Position numbers and translations under genes: made by a program. Shown piece by piece: positions 1 through 7,271 of a stretch of DNA of 27,277 nt; positions within the stretch are counted from its first letter, which is position 1, and each line of letters starts with the position of its first letter. The notes beneath the pieces were generated by a model, which saw nothing but the letters and a program-made list of their open reading frames with translations, searched no databases and was not told the origin of the DNA. The DNA lies in the NCBI GenBank assembly GCA_938043965.1, contig CALIQQ010000018.1, positions 1 to 27,277 on the forward strand, written 5' to 3'. This DNA is from an uncultured Candidatus Saccharibacteria bacterium. GTDB lineage: Bacteria; Patescibacteriota; Saccharimonadia; Saccharimonadales; Saccharimonadaceae.

Positions 1-2
1 TT

Positions 3-1532
3 AACCTCTCCGACTTCACTCCAACCCGCACCGACTACGAGTTTATGGGTTGGATTGCCACAACGAACAATCCTGCTATCTCCTCAACTATCTATAACCC
101 TACCGCCAACCTTGATGTTAACCCAGCTAACGAAACTGAAGTAACCCTCACTGCTAAATGGAAATATACCAAGGGCATTCACTCCATCGCTAATATGCAA
201 CAAATGACCGCTAAAGTCTGCAAAGAATCCACTACCCCAAACCGAACCGCCACAACACTCGACACGGACGGATCGCATGCTGGCGACCCAAACTACGTCC
301 CAACCGTAACTCTCACTGACACTCGAGATAACAATACCTACACCGTCTCAAAGCTCGCTGATGGCAAATGCTGGATGACCCAGAATCTCAGGATTATCGA
401 TAAAACTCTCACCCCAGCCGACTCCAATGTCACAGCTAACTACACTGTTCCAGCCTCCTTCGTCTCTGGCTTTGATTCCTACGATACCTCATACGCGTAT
501 ATAGATAATGCTTATGGTAGCTATTATAGCTGGTATGCCGCTACTGCTGGCACCGGCACTAGATCTCTTTCTACTAATGGTCAGAACACTACCGTCTCTA
601 TTTGTCCAAAAGGTTGGAGGCTCCCAACTGGTGGAAATAACGGTGAATTTCAAACTCTCTATAATAACTACAATTCCTCATCTGCTCTAGCATCTAGTCC
701 AGTAAATCTCACTCTTGCCGGCAACTTGAATAGTGGCTCGCGCTTCTTTCAGGGCATCTACGGCTACTATTGGTCCTCTACGGTAGACTCAGGTAACTAT
801 GCTTACTATCTGAATCTGACTACCTCGGATGCCTACCCCACGAACATCAATAATAAACACTACGGGTACTCCGTACGTTGTGTCGCTGACGACAAGCTTA
901 CTTTTGATGATATCGCCAACATGCAGGATGTGACTCCCGAAATCTGTGCAAAAGCTCAAACTCATCAAACTACAACTCTAAGAGATATTCGTGACGGTAA
1001 TACTTACACCGTAGCTAAGTTAAGAGATGGCAAATGCTGGATGACCCAAAACCTTCGTATTGTCAATAAAACCCTCACCCCTGCCGATTCTGACGTTGTT
1101 TCAAATTACACCATCCCAGCTTCTTCTGTTTCCGGTTTCTATACAAATAACATTTCAAATGCCTATGTTAACGCCGAGGGTGGTTTCTATACCTGGTATG
1201 TTGCTATTGCTAGTACTAGCTCAGGATATTCGATCTGTCCGAAAGGCTGGCGCCTACCATATGGTTCGTATGGTGGTGAGTTTCATGCTCTTTCTAATAG
1301 CTATGGCGGTTACTTATCCGCTCTAACATCCAATCCAGTCAACCTCACTTTTTCTGGTTTTGTTCTTGATAGCTCCTACAGTTTCTATGGCCAGAATGGA
1401 TATTATTGGGCATCAAATTCGAATAATTCCGATACTGCATATTCTATGCAGCTGGTTATTGGAGGGAATGTGCGCCCAGATATGTTCTCTAGCAAATATG
1501 CTGGTTTTTCCGTACGTTGTATCGCTCGCTAA
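3..1532 (+). CDS. Surface protein with InlB-type repeat and two FISUMP domains, N-terminus cut by window edge
   Basis: The frame is open from the first bases of the window, so the true start lies upstream; the ATG at 45 is internal. The opening residues (about nt 3-165: TPTRTDYEFMGW through VTLTAKW) look like one InlB B-repeat (Listeria-Bacteroides type). Two FISUMP-type domains (Fibrobacter succinogenes major paralogous domain) follow, at about nt 320-890 and 980-1529. Each has RD-NTYTV-KL-DGKCWMTQNL, ICPKGWRLP, a GYYW(S/A)S block and a closing SVRC. Each copy has paired cysteines, suggesting disulfides. The family is found in secreted or surface proteins; its function is not established. 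Adhesion or host-surface contact is an inference. A related gene lies at 11664-13010 and shares identical DNA stretches. No terminator is obvious downstream. Confidence 0.85.
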   Translation, partial: NLSDFTPTRTDYEFMGWIATTNNPAISSTIYNPTANLDVNPANETEVTLTAKWKYTKGIHSIANMQQMTAKVCKESTTPNRTATTLDTDGSHAGDPNYVPTVTLTDTRDNNTYTVSKLADGKCWMTQNLRIIDKTLTPADSNVTANYTVPASFVSGFDSYDTSYAYIDNAYGSYYSWYAATAGTGTRSLSTNGQNTTVSICPKGWRLPTGGNNGEFQTLYNNYNSSSALASSPVNLTLAGNLNSGSRFFQGIYGYYWSSTVDSGNYAYYLNLTTSDAYPTNINNKHYGYSVRCVADDKLTFDDIANMQDVTPEICAKAQTHQTTTLRDIRDGNTYTVAKLRDGKCWMTQNLRIVNKTLTPADSDVVSNYTIPASSVSGFYTNNISNAYVNAEGGFYTWYVAIASTSSGYSICPKGWRLPYGSYGGEFHALSNSYGGYLSALTSNPVNLTFSGFVLDSSYSFYGQNGYYWASNSNNSDTAYSMQLVIGGNVRPDMFSSKYAGFSVRCIAR

Positions 1533-1563
1533 AACTTACCAACCTCTAAACGTCTCAACTCTA

Positions 1564-1598
1564 ACGGGTCTAGCCTAATTGATTATTATATAACCCGT
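1564..1598. repeat. Inverted repeat ACGGGT/ACCCGT upstream of the ABC operon
   Basis: Six-base arms (ACGGGT at 1564-1569, ACCCGT at 1593-1598) flank an AT-rich 23-nt interval. It lies 28 nt upstream of the -10 box of the ABC operon. It could be an operator or a weak terminator for the surface-protein gene; there is no T-tract after the right arm. The function is unknown. Confidence 0.3.
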
Positions 1599-1622
1599 CA
1601 ACTCACTACAAAGCTCAACTAG

Positions 1623-1631
1623 TGCTATAAT
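1623..1631 (+). promoter_or_regulatory. Extended -10 promoter of the ABC exporter operon
   Basis: TGC-TATAAT, with the box at 1626-1631. Only 6 nt separate it from the ATG at 1638, so the predicted transcription start falls on or next to the start codon and the mRNA should be leaderless. No Shine-Dalgarno sequence is present and no clear -35 is visible. Confidence 0.7.
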
Positions 1632-1637
1632 AAATAT

Positions 1638-2369
1638 ATGACAAAAGAACTAGAAAACATCGTTTCGGTAAATAACTTCAAAATGGCTTTTAATGGCAAA
1701 ATAGTCATTAAAGACATGTCTTTCGTAGTAAAACGCGGTGAGATTTTTGGTCTGCTTGGTTCGAATGGTTCTGGTAAAACCACCACTATCCGCACTTTGC
1801 TCGGCCTCTATCAACCGACGGGAGGCGAGCTACTGATTAACGGTGAAAAATATGACCCAACAAAAGTTAAGGTCGGCTATCTGCCTGAAGAGCGCGGACT
1901 CTATAAAAAAGAAACCGTCATCGACACTATGGTTTATTTCGGTGAGCTCAAAGGTCTTAAAAACCCAAAGGCCTGGTCACTGAAATTCCTAAAACGTGTT
2001 GGCATTTTCGATAAAGCTGATGAGAGAATCGAAAAACTTTCTACTGGACAGCAACAGAAAGTCCAGCTTGGTATTACTATCATGAACCAGCCTGAACTAC
2101 TAATTTTAGATGAGCCAACCAAAGGCTTTGACCCAGTTAACCGTAAGCTTTTGATGGATATTATCGATGAGCTACACGAAAAAGGCACTACCATCATTTT
2201 GATTACGCACTACATGGATGAAGTTGAGCGACTCTGTGATTCAGCAGTCCTTCTAAAAGACGGTGTCGTACGCGCTTCCGGCTCGATTGAAAAAATTAAA
2301 CAAGAATTTCATGGTAAAAATTTCGATCAAATTTTCGTAGAAATTTATGGAGAAACCGACAATGCATAA
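1638..2369 (+). CDS. ABC transporter ATP-binding protein (NatA-like)
   Basis: A 243-residue ABC ATPase of usual length. Visible motifs are Walker A (GSNGSGKTT, near residue 43), the ABC signature (LSTGQQQKVQ), Walker B (LLILDEPTKGFDP) and the switch histidine (ITHYMDE). The GFDPVNR stretch and C-terminal layout fit the NatA/CcmA-type exporter subfamily, which pairs with a single membrane subunit of NatB type. It should energise export of an unidentified substrate at the inner face of the membrane. Its last codons overlap the permease gene by 8 nt (ATGCATAA), so the two are translationally coupled. The start follows a -10 box by 6 nt with no SD, so leaderless translation is expected. Confidence 0.93.
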   Translation: MTKELENIVSVNNFKMAFNGKIVIKDMSFVVKRGEIFGLLGSNGSGKTTTIRTLLGLYQPTGGELLINGEKYDPTKVKVGYLPEERGLYKKETVIDTMVYFGELKGLKNPKAWSLKFLKRVGIFDKADERIEKLSTGQQQKVQLGITIMNQPELLILDEPTKGFDPVNRKLLMDIIDELHEKGTTIILITHYMDEVERLCDSAVLLKDGVVRASGSIEKIKQEFHGKNFDQIFVEIYGETDNA

Positions 2370-3573
2370 AATCTGGCTAGTTACTAAATTTGAAACTCTA
2401 AGACAACTTAAAAAACCAACATTTTGGATTGCACTTCTATTTTTACCGTTAATGATCATTGGTTTTGCTGGCTTATCGTCGTTTTCTAGTGGCTCATTCG
2501 GCCGCGAACTTGCGATGAACAGTCGTAAAACAAATGATAATATCATCGGTTTTACCGACCAATCTAACATTATCAGTGACGCAGTTCTGACTGAAAAAAT
2601 CTTAAAAATCACTTCAAAGGAAGAGGGTATTTCTCGTCTTAAAAACGGTGAGATTTCAGAGTATTATTATATTCCAGAAAATTTTTCTGAAACTAAAAAA
2701 GTCGAAAGCTACACTCTCGAAGCCGAAGAAAAAACTCTCTTCACACAATCTTCTGGTAACATTACCGCCTTGCTCATGTCGTCCGCTATGACTCGGGTGA
2801 ATCCGAATGACGTTGCAATTTTAACAAATCAAATTAAAGTTGAAAATACTACTTTTTCTAAGACCGGCGAACAAACCAACCTGCTCGGTAAAGCGATTGC
2901 GCCAATCGCAATTCTAGCGATTTTCTATATTTTAATTTGTGTGTTTGGTAATCGCATGCCGATGGCAGTTGTGGAGGAAAAAGAGAATCGCATTTCGGAA
3001 ATGATTTTAACGGCCGTTTCTGCAAAAGAGTTAATGATTGGCAAAATTATTGCACTAATTCTACTTGGCCTTTTGCAAATTACCGTCTTTGTCCTCCCTG
3101 TACTTTGCCTAGTATTCCTTAATCGCGAAAATCCAATGATCTCAAACATATTTAGCCTAATTGAGTTTGAACCAATTTCAATTATCGCCAATCTAACCCT
3201 ACTTGTTTTTTCATATATTTTATTCACCGGTGTTTCAGTTCTCGTCGGCTCAATGATGCCGACTGCCCGCGACGCTTCGCAGTATATGGCAGTGGTAATG
3301 ATTAGCTTGATGTTACCCTTTTTCTTCCTCTCGGAGGTTACTTCAACTAATGCTACTATGCTCACGTATGGCCTTTCCTACTTTCCGTTATCTGCACCAA
3401 TCGCCATGATGTTACGTAACGCCTTTGGACTTTTGCCATGGTATGAATTTGCGTTAGGTCTCATCGAAATCGGGCTGTTTGCCGTTCTATCAATCTTTCT
3501 TGCGGCTAAAAGTTTTCAGAAAAACGCAATCAACTTTTCTCTACCAAAAATAAGGCTAAGGAGAACTAAATGA
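2362..3573 (+). CDS. ABC transporter permease (NatB/ABC-2 type)
   Basis: A 403-residue membrane protein. There is one hydrophobic segment near residues 22-45, a roughly 130-residue polar extracytoplasmic region, then about five membrane segments in the C-terminal half (for example IAPIAILAIFYILICVFG and IIALILLGLLQITVFVLPVLCLVFL). This is the ABC-2/NatB architecture. The motif VVEEKENRISEMIL before the second segment is characteristic of NatB-like permeases. I chose the ATG at 2362 over the in-frame ATG at 2347, because GGAG at 2349-2352 sits 9 nt upstream of it and would lie inside the gene for the earlier start. It forms an exporter with the preceding ATPase; the substrate cannot be told from sequence. 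Confidence 0.9.
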   Translation: MHKIWLVTKFETLRQLKKPTFWIALLFLPLMIIGFAGLSSFSSGSFGRELAMNSRKTNDNIIGFTDQSNIISDAVLTEKILKITSKEEGISRLKNGEISEYYYIPENFSETKKVESYTLEAEEKTLFTQSSGNITALLMSSAMTRVNPNDVAILTNQIKVENTTFSKTGEQTNLLGKAIAPIAILAIFYILICVFGNRMPMAVVEEKENRISEMILTAVSAKELMIGKIIALILLGLLQITVFVLPVLCLVFLNRENPMISNIFSLIEFEPISIIANLTLLVFSYILFTGVSVLVGSMMPTARDASQYMAVVMISLMLPFFFLSEVTSTNATMLTYGLSYFPLSAPIAMMLRNAFGLLPWYEFALGLIEIGLFAVLSIFLAAKSFQKNAINFSLPKIRLRRTK

Positions 3574-4103
3574 AATCTGAAAAAATAAAAAAAATCATCA
3601 CGTTGCTGATCGTATTGATGGCTGTTTGTGGCCTGATGTTTGTCATATTTAATTCACTAAAGTCGAGCGATAAAAAAGAACGAAAAGATAACACCGAATC
3701 ACTAGCAAGTGCTGAAAAGCGTACTATTGCGCCAGTTAATAAGACTGCAAGTGAGCGCACCATTGCGCCAGCTAAAGCCGGTTCAGTTAACGTCTATATG
3801 TTTTGGGGTGAGGGATGCCCGCATTGTAAGGCGCAGTGGGAATATCTTGAGTCAATTCGTAAACAATATCCAAACGAGTTTCAAGTTTACGGCTTCGAGG
3901 TTTGGCATAACAAAAATAATCTAAAACTCGGCAATAAATTCGCTAAAGCGGTCGGGGATACTGAAATACAATCTGTGCCGTACACAATTATTGGCGACCA
4001 AAAATTTAATGGTTTTTCTGATGGTGAAAAACTACTAGAAGCCATACTTCAGGCTAAAGATAAAAAGACCGATATTTATTTTGATAAAATCAATAAAAAC
4101 TAA
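3570..4103 (+). CDS. Membrane-anchored thioredoxin-like protein (CPHC)
   Basis: A 177-residue protein with an N-terminal membrane anchor (residues 9-29), a polar linker and a thioredoxin-fold domain. The active site is G-C83-P-H-C86 and the cis-proline loop is QSVP137YT, so both redox elements are present. The linker holds a short duplicated motif (RTIAPVNKTASERTIAPAKA). It probably acts outside the membrane as a thiol-disulfide oxidoreductase. AAGGAG lies just upstream of the ATG, and the start overlaps the permease stop by 4 nt, so it belongs to the ABC operon. This hints that the exported substrate contains cysteines, or that the exporter needs redox maintenance (inference). It ends one base from the metG stop on the other strand. 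Confidence 0.85.
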   Translation: MKSEKIKKIITLLIVLMAVCGLMFVIFNSLKSSDKKERKDNTESLASAEKRTIAPVNKTASERTIAPAKAGSVNVYMFWGEGCPHCKAQWEYLESIRKQYPNEFQVYGFEVWHNKNNLKLGNKFAKAVGDTEIQSVPYTIIGDQKFNGFSDGEKLLEAILQAKDKKTDIYFDKINKN

Positions 4104-4104
4104 A

Positions 4105-5547
4105 TTATTTTTCTTTTGGAAATAGTGGCGTTTCTGGCGCTGCTATTTTTTCTGCTGTAAAAATTTCTTCCACAGTTTTTGTAATTGGCAAAAATGGCTT
4201 TAATAGGTGATTGGCTGCTAGTAGGTCAGCCACTAGTTCTGCCAGTAATTTTTTAGCTGCTACTGGGTCTTCTTTTGCAACCGCCCAAGGTTTTGTTTCT
4301 TCAATTTTCTTGTTGACAGCCTGGATTTTCGACCAAGCATGTTCAATTCCATTCGTAAATTCAAATCGATTCATCAAGTCAGTGTAGCTTTCGTCAAACT
4401 GATTTTCAAAACACCCGTCCTTGAGCACGCCGGCTTCGTTAAGCTCTGTCACTGTCAGTTGATTTTTTTGACAGAGGGTGGCTAGGCGTTGCACAAGATT
4501 ACCGTAATCGTTCGCAAGTTCATTACTGTAGGCGTTATCATATTTTTCCCAAGTAAAATCACTGTCATTAAAAGTGTCAATGTGACGCGTGAAATAATAG
4601 CGGAACGCGTCAAGTCCATGTCGCTCAATTACTTCATTTGGATCGACTACGTTGCCGATACTTTTGCTCATTTTTTGGCCATTACTAAGAATAAAACCAT
4701 GGCAAAGCAGAGTTTTTGGTAGTGGTAAGCCGAGTCCCAGTAGCATTGCTGGCCACAGAATCGCATGAAATCTCAAAATATCTTTTCCAACCACTTGCAC
4801 ATTTGCTGGCCAAAAATCGCTGATGTCCTGGTCTGGATAACCTAAAACTGTAATGTAATTTGAAAGAGCATCCATCCAAACGTACATTACTTGGTCAGCA
4901 TCATTCGGCACCGGAACACCCCATTTCAAATGAGCCGATGGGCGCGAAATCGACACGTCTGGCGCACTTTCGAGCAACTTAATGATTTCTTGCTTCCGAA
5001 ACTCGGGCAAAATTTTTAATTCATCACTTTCAATTTTTGCTAAAATTTCAGCTTTAAAATCGGCAATGCGATAGTAATAATTCGACTCCACTAAATGCTC
5101 GTAAGGCTTTTGGTGGTCCGGGCAAATTCCATTATTTTCCTTATATTCCGTATCAGTAATAAATCTTTCGCAGCCGTCACAGTACCAACCTTCATATTCG
5201 CTCGAATAAATATGATCTTTTAATTTTTCCCAAATCGCTTGCACTCGTCTTACATGATCTGCGTTTGTAGTACGAATAAAATCGGTGTAATGAACGCCTA
5301 GCTTATGAATGAATGTCTGAAATTTAGCCGAGTTTTCGTCAACATAATCGCTAGTTTTTTTGTTCAATTCGGCAGCTTTTTTCTCAATTTTATTGCCGTG
5401 TTCGTCGGTCCCGACCTGAAATCGCACCGTGTCACCTTGCATTAGGCGATATTTTGCATAAATGTCAGCAAGTAAGTAATCTTCGGCGTGTCCAAGATGT
5501 GGTGCGCCATTAACATAAGGGATTGCGGTAGTGATATAAGTCTTCAT
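4105..5547 (-). CDS. metG: Methionyl-tRNA synthetase
   Basis: A 480-residue class I synthetase that charges tRNA-Met. Seen are the HIGH-type motif (PHLGHAED near residue 16), the KMSKS motif (GQKMSKSIGN), the VGTDEHG block, and a metal-knuckle-like CDGCERF...CPDH stretch with three Cys and a His. The protein stops after the anticodon-binding helical domain and lacks the C-terminal EMAP/Trbp111-type dimerisation domain found in E. coli MetG (about 677 residues). Such short forms are common in other bacteria. AGGA lies 6 nt before the ATG, and an extended -10 box (TGTTATAAT) lies upstream. It is divergent from the gene at 5600, with 52 nt between the start codons. Confidence 0.96.
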   Translation of the reverse strand: MKTYITTAIPYVNGAPHLGHAEDYLLADIYAKYRLMQGDTVRFQVGTDEHGNKIEKKAAELNKKTSDYVDENSAKFQTFIHKLGVHYTDFIRTTNADHVRRVQAIWEKLKDHIYSSEYEGWYCDGCERFITDTEYKENNGICPDHQKPYEHLVESNYYYRIADFKAEILAKIESDELKILPEFRKQEIIKLLESAPDVSISRPSAHLKWGVPVPNDADQVMYVWMDALSNYITVLGYPDQDISDFWPANVQVVGKDILRFHAILWPAMLLGLGLPLPKTLLCHGFILSNGQKMSKSIGNVVDPNEVIERHGLDAFRYYFTRHIDTFNDSDFTWEKYDNAYSNELANDYGNLVQRLATLCQKNQLTVTELNEAGVLKDGCFENQFDESYTDLMNRFEFTNGIEHAWSKIQAVNKKIEETKPWAVAKEDPVAAKKLLAELVADLLAANHLLKPFLPITKTVEEIFTAEKIAAPETPLFPKEK

Positions 5548-5568
5548 ATTATTCCTATTTTCGCTATA

Positions 5569-5577
5569 ATTATAACA
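5569..5577 (-). promoter_or_regulatory. Extended -10 promoter of metG
   Basis: Read on the minus strand this is TGT-TATAAT, 21 nt before the metG ATG, leaving room for a short leader that contains AGGA. A plus-strand TATAAT overlaps it at 5565-5570, so the two divergent promoters may interfere with each other. Confidence 0.6.
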
Positions 5578-5587
5578 TTTTTCAATG

Positions 5588-5593
5588 TATAAT
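5588..5593 (+). promoter_or_regulatory. -10 box of the repeat-containing membrane protein gene
   Basis: TATAAT with exactly 6 nt to the ATG at 5600 and no Shine-Dalgarno sequence, predicting a leaderless transcript. Confidence 0.6.
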
Positions 5594-5599
5594 TAAAGC

Positions 5600-6433
5600 A
5601 TGAACGAAAACCCAATCGAAAGCTCAATTAAGGACTCAGTCGAAAGCTCAATCAAGGACCCCATCGAAAGCTCAATCAAGGACCCAATCGAAAGCTCCAT
5701 CAAAAATCCCAACGAAAACTTAGTCGATAATTTTGTTGATCATAAAAAAATACATAAAAATGACGGCACCGTTTTAATTATTGCGATTATCATCTGCACT
5801 ATAGTTGCCGTTGGCGGCGCTATCGTTGCATTATTTATCGGTGAAAAAATGAAAGCCGAGGAACGCGAAAAACGTTCTAGCGAGGTGGTGGTTGAGAATG
5901 AGGGCGAGCTTACAAAGAAAAAATATGGCAAAACAAAAGTACAAACTGAAGTTAAGACTGAAGATGAAGTGAATGCATCGACTGCTGAAAAAGATACCGA
6001 AACTTCGGAAAAAGACAAAGCGAAATATCTCACTCCTGAAGGTTGGGGTGTGAAATTTAAATATCCAGAAGGTGTAGTCGATGTTAAATATGATTTGCAG
6101 CAGGCAAATTATGATGGCCAGCTTCAAATTCTAAGTATTGTTACAAAAGAGAAAATCTATGATGTTAATATCTGCGGCGGTAAAGAAGCATATAAGCATT
6201 ATCCATTTTTCCTTGGCTCGGTCTCGCGCTGGAATCCAAAAGAGAAGCATGAAGAATGGGAAGTTAGTCCACTCTCGGCCGGTGCGATTTTATCGCTCAA
6301 GGTAGAGGGTATTGAGTATTTTGTTAATCCAAACTACGGCAATGGCTGCGAGATTGGTGGTCAAAATCACCCAGCCTATATTGAAGCTATCGAGCTTTCC
6401 AAAAAGCTGATTGACAGTATGGAGAAGAAATAA
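5600..6433 (+). CDS. Membrane-anchored protein with N-terminal tandem repeats, function unknown
   Basis: 277 residues, not recognised. Residues 5-36 are four imperfect copies of an eight-residue unit (IESSIKDP and variants). One membrane segment follows at about residues 55-80 (VLIIAIIICTIVAVGGAIVALFIG), then a charged Lys/Glu-rich linker (about 80-145). The C-terminal domain starts at YLTPEGWGVKFKYPEG. The N-terminus lacks a signal peptide, so it probably stays inside and the C-terminal domain faces out. The layout (disordered inside, one membrane pass, outer domain beginning with an F-YP-like strand) resembles the protein at 18897. Two cysteines in the outer domain could form a disulfide. 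Transcription is probably leaderless from the box at 5588. Confidence 0.8.
   Translation: MNENPIESSIKDSVESSIKDPIESSIKDPIESSIKNPNENLVDNFVDHKKIHKNDGTVLIIAIIICTIVAVGGAIVALFIGEKMKAEEREKRSSEVVVENEGELTKKKYGKTKVQTEVKTEDEVNASTAEKDTETSEKDKAKYLTPEGWGVKFKYPEGVVDVKYDLQQANYDGQLQILSIVTKEKIYDVNICGGKEAYKHYPFFLGSVSRWNPKEKHEEWEVSPLSAGAILSLKVEGIEYFVNPNYGNGCEIGGQNHPAYIEAIELSKKLIDSMEKK
5612..5709 (+). repeat. 24-bp in-frame tandem repeat, about four copies
   Basis: The units begin near 5612, 5636, 5660 and 5684 and share the core ATCGAAAGCTC. The middle copies differ by only one or two bases, the outer copies by more. The period is a multiple of three, so gain or loss of a unit keeps the reading frame and changes the length of the cytoplasmic tail. 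Confidence 0.85.
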
Positions 6434-6453
6434 AACAAATTAGGCAAAAACTC

Positions 6454-6482
6454 TTGAAAAAGTCAAACAATTAGACTATAAT
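6454..6482 (+). promoter_or_regulatory. Promoter of tRNA-Asn
   Basis: -35 TTGAAA at 6454-6459, a 17-nt spacer, and -10 TATAAT at 6477-6482. This is a near-consensus housekeeping promoter ending 10 nt before the tRNA. Confidence 0.8.
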
Positions 6483-6492
6483 CAAAGAGTAA

Positions 6493-6567
6493 TCCTGGGT
6501 AGCTCAATGGTGGAGCAAGAAGCTGTTAACTTCGAGGTTGCCGGTTCGAGCCCGGCCCCAGGAGCCA
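6493..6567 (+). tRNA. tRNA-Asn (GTT)
   Basis: The acceptor arms TCCTGGG and CCCAGGA pair fully. The anticodon loop is CTGTTAA with anticodon GTT. The T-arm is GCCGG-TTCGAGC-CCGGC, the discriminator is G, and an encoded CCA sits at 6565-6567. Confidence 0.96.
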
Positions 6568-6604
6568 AGCTGCACTTTTAGATGTTTGATAAAGACCAAA
6601 GAAT

Positions 6605-6637
6605 GGTGTTAACAGAGATGGAGACACCCTTTTTTTG
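6605..6637 (+). terminator. Probable terminator after tRNA-Asn
   Basis: A short stem, GGTGT(T)/(G)ACACC (6605-6610 with 6623-6628), with a 12-nt loop, followed by C and a run of T. The stem is short but the T-tract is good. Confidence 0.55.
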
Positions 6638-6788
6638 TTTGATTTTGAGGTTAGAAAGTAAAAGGTTCAGAAAATGAGTCTTTCGTAATTTTGTCGTATG
6701 TATTCGCAGTAATACGCCAACAGAGCAGCCGAAGAGTGAAACTAATTATAATCAAACGCTCTCTGATATAAGTTCTACATTTTAGTTA
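6638..6788. other. Non-coding stretch with no clear feature
   Basis: No reading frame of note lies between the tRNA-Asn terminator and the promoter at 6789. A TATAAT-like sequence is readable on both strands around 6745-6757, and a weak inverted repeat CGTAT/ATACG occurs near 6695-6716. Neither has supporting context. Confidence 0.4.
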
Positions 6789-6817
6789 TTGTATTATTTC
6801 GTTTTTCGTGCTATAAT
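6789..6817 (+). promoter_or_regulatory. Strong promoter in front of the candidate small RNA
   Basis: -35 TTGTAT at 6789-6794, a 17-nt spacer, and an extended -10 TGC-TATAAT at 6809-6817. The predicted start is near 6824. No coding frame follows before a terminator some 50 nt further on. Confidence 0.7.
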
Positions 6818-6823
6818 AGAAGT

Positions 6824-6877
6824 ATATTCGACAACCAGTCGTTCTCCCAACCGAAAGGTCGGGAGGTATTTTTTATT
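6824..6877 (+). ncRNA. Candidate ~54-nt small RNA with two hairpins
   Basis: Starting from the promoter at 6789-6817, the transcript would hold a small hairpin CGAC-aacca-GTCG (6829-6841). A terminator hairpin follows: CTCCC/GGGAG (6844-6848 with 6861-6865) and ACC/GGT closed by a GAAA tetraloop, then a T-rich tail at 6869-6877. There is no start codon or room for a useful peptide. Its 3' end overlaps the end of the minus-strand MazF-like reading frame, so it is antisense to the tail of that gene. It could be a stand-alone RNA or a transcriptional block; its identity is unknown. Confidence 0.5.
6844..6877 (+). terminator. Rho-independent terminator with GNRA tetraloop
   Basis: CTCCC-A-ACC-GAAA-GGT-C-GGGAG followed by GTA and a T-tract. 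One A/C mismatch splits the stem into 5 and 3 pairs. Confidence 0.75.
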
Positions 6878-7139
6878 TGATTAGTATCTTAAATCCTGCT
6901 TGGATTTTCTTAAAATCACCAGTGGAAAGTTTCCCCATACGGTTATAGAGGCGAGAAACGCTCATCATTCGTATCATATTGGATGAGCCATGCCCAGGAG
7001 TCTTTGTTAGTAATGTGTCAGCGAGGGGGAGCCATATTGGACGAGAGTCCAATTTTTTTATACTAAGATACAAACATTCAGTACTCTTGCCATAATTTTT
7101 ATCCTTGCGTGTTACAATAAAAGTGTTAGATCTTATCAT
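6873..7139 (-). pseudogene. PemK/MazF-like toxin, probable N-terminally truncated remnant
   Basis: An 88-residue frame. The second half (SSNMIRMMSVSRLYNRMGKLSTGDFKK, then a final helix) fits the C-terminus of PemK/MazF mRNA interferases, where an S-x-R-L-x-x-x-x-G-x-L segment precedes the last helix. FIVTRKDK...LYL...WLPLAD resembles the middle strands. The first 25 or so residues of a full toxin (strand 1, the I-W-x-x-F and GxEx(x)GxRPv blocks) are absent, and an in-frame TAA sits two codons before the ATG. No Shine-Dalgarno sequence precedes it, and no antitoxin-like frame lies next to it. A decayed toxin is the likeliest reading; a divergent minimal toxin is possible. Family assignment is moderately sure. 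Confidence 0.45.
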
Positions 7140-7174
7140 CTTTTAAGTCCAAGGTTACTTAGGCGGTGAAAAAT

Positions 7175-7219
7175 ATGAAAGAGGTTCATGAATTCAATTT
7201 AGTTTTTACCCAATTTTAA
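7175..7219 (+). other. Possible 14-codon leader peptide upstream of the CYTH gene
   Basis: ATG at 7175 opens MKEVHEFNLVFTQF followed by TAA, with a GGTGA-like sequence 5-9 nt upstream. It ends 8 nt before a GC-rich perfect hairpin, the order seen in leader-peptide attenuators. A possible promoter (TGT-TACAAT at 7110-7118) would start a transcript that includes it. No run of one regulatory amino acid is present, so this is only a suggestion. Confidence 0.25.
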
Positions 7220-7227
7220 TGCAAACC

Positions 7228-7250
7228 GGGAGGGGATTTCCACCCCTCCC
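7228..7250 (+). promoter_or_regulatory. Perfect 8-bp GC-rich hairpin in the CYTH gene leader
   Basis: GGGAGGGG (7228-7235), loop ATTTCCA, CCCCTCCC (7243-7250). There is no T-tract, so it is not a terminator. It stands 11 nt before the SD GAAGGGA (7261-7267) of the CYTH gene and may protect the mRNA or control translation. The left arm contains an SD-like purine run that is sequestered when folded. Confidence 0.55.
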
Positions 7251-7271
7251 ACTAACTAATGAAGGGACAAT

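Noticed and set aside
2347..2361. ATG at 2347 as permease start
   Set aside because: The likely SD (GGAG 2349-2352) lies inside that extension and fits ATG 2362 at 9-nt spacing.
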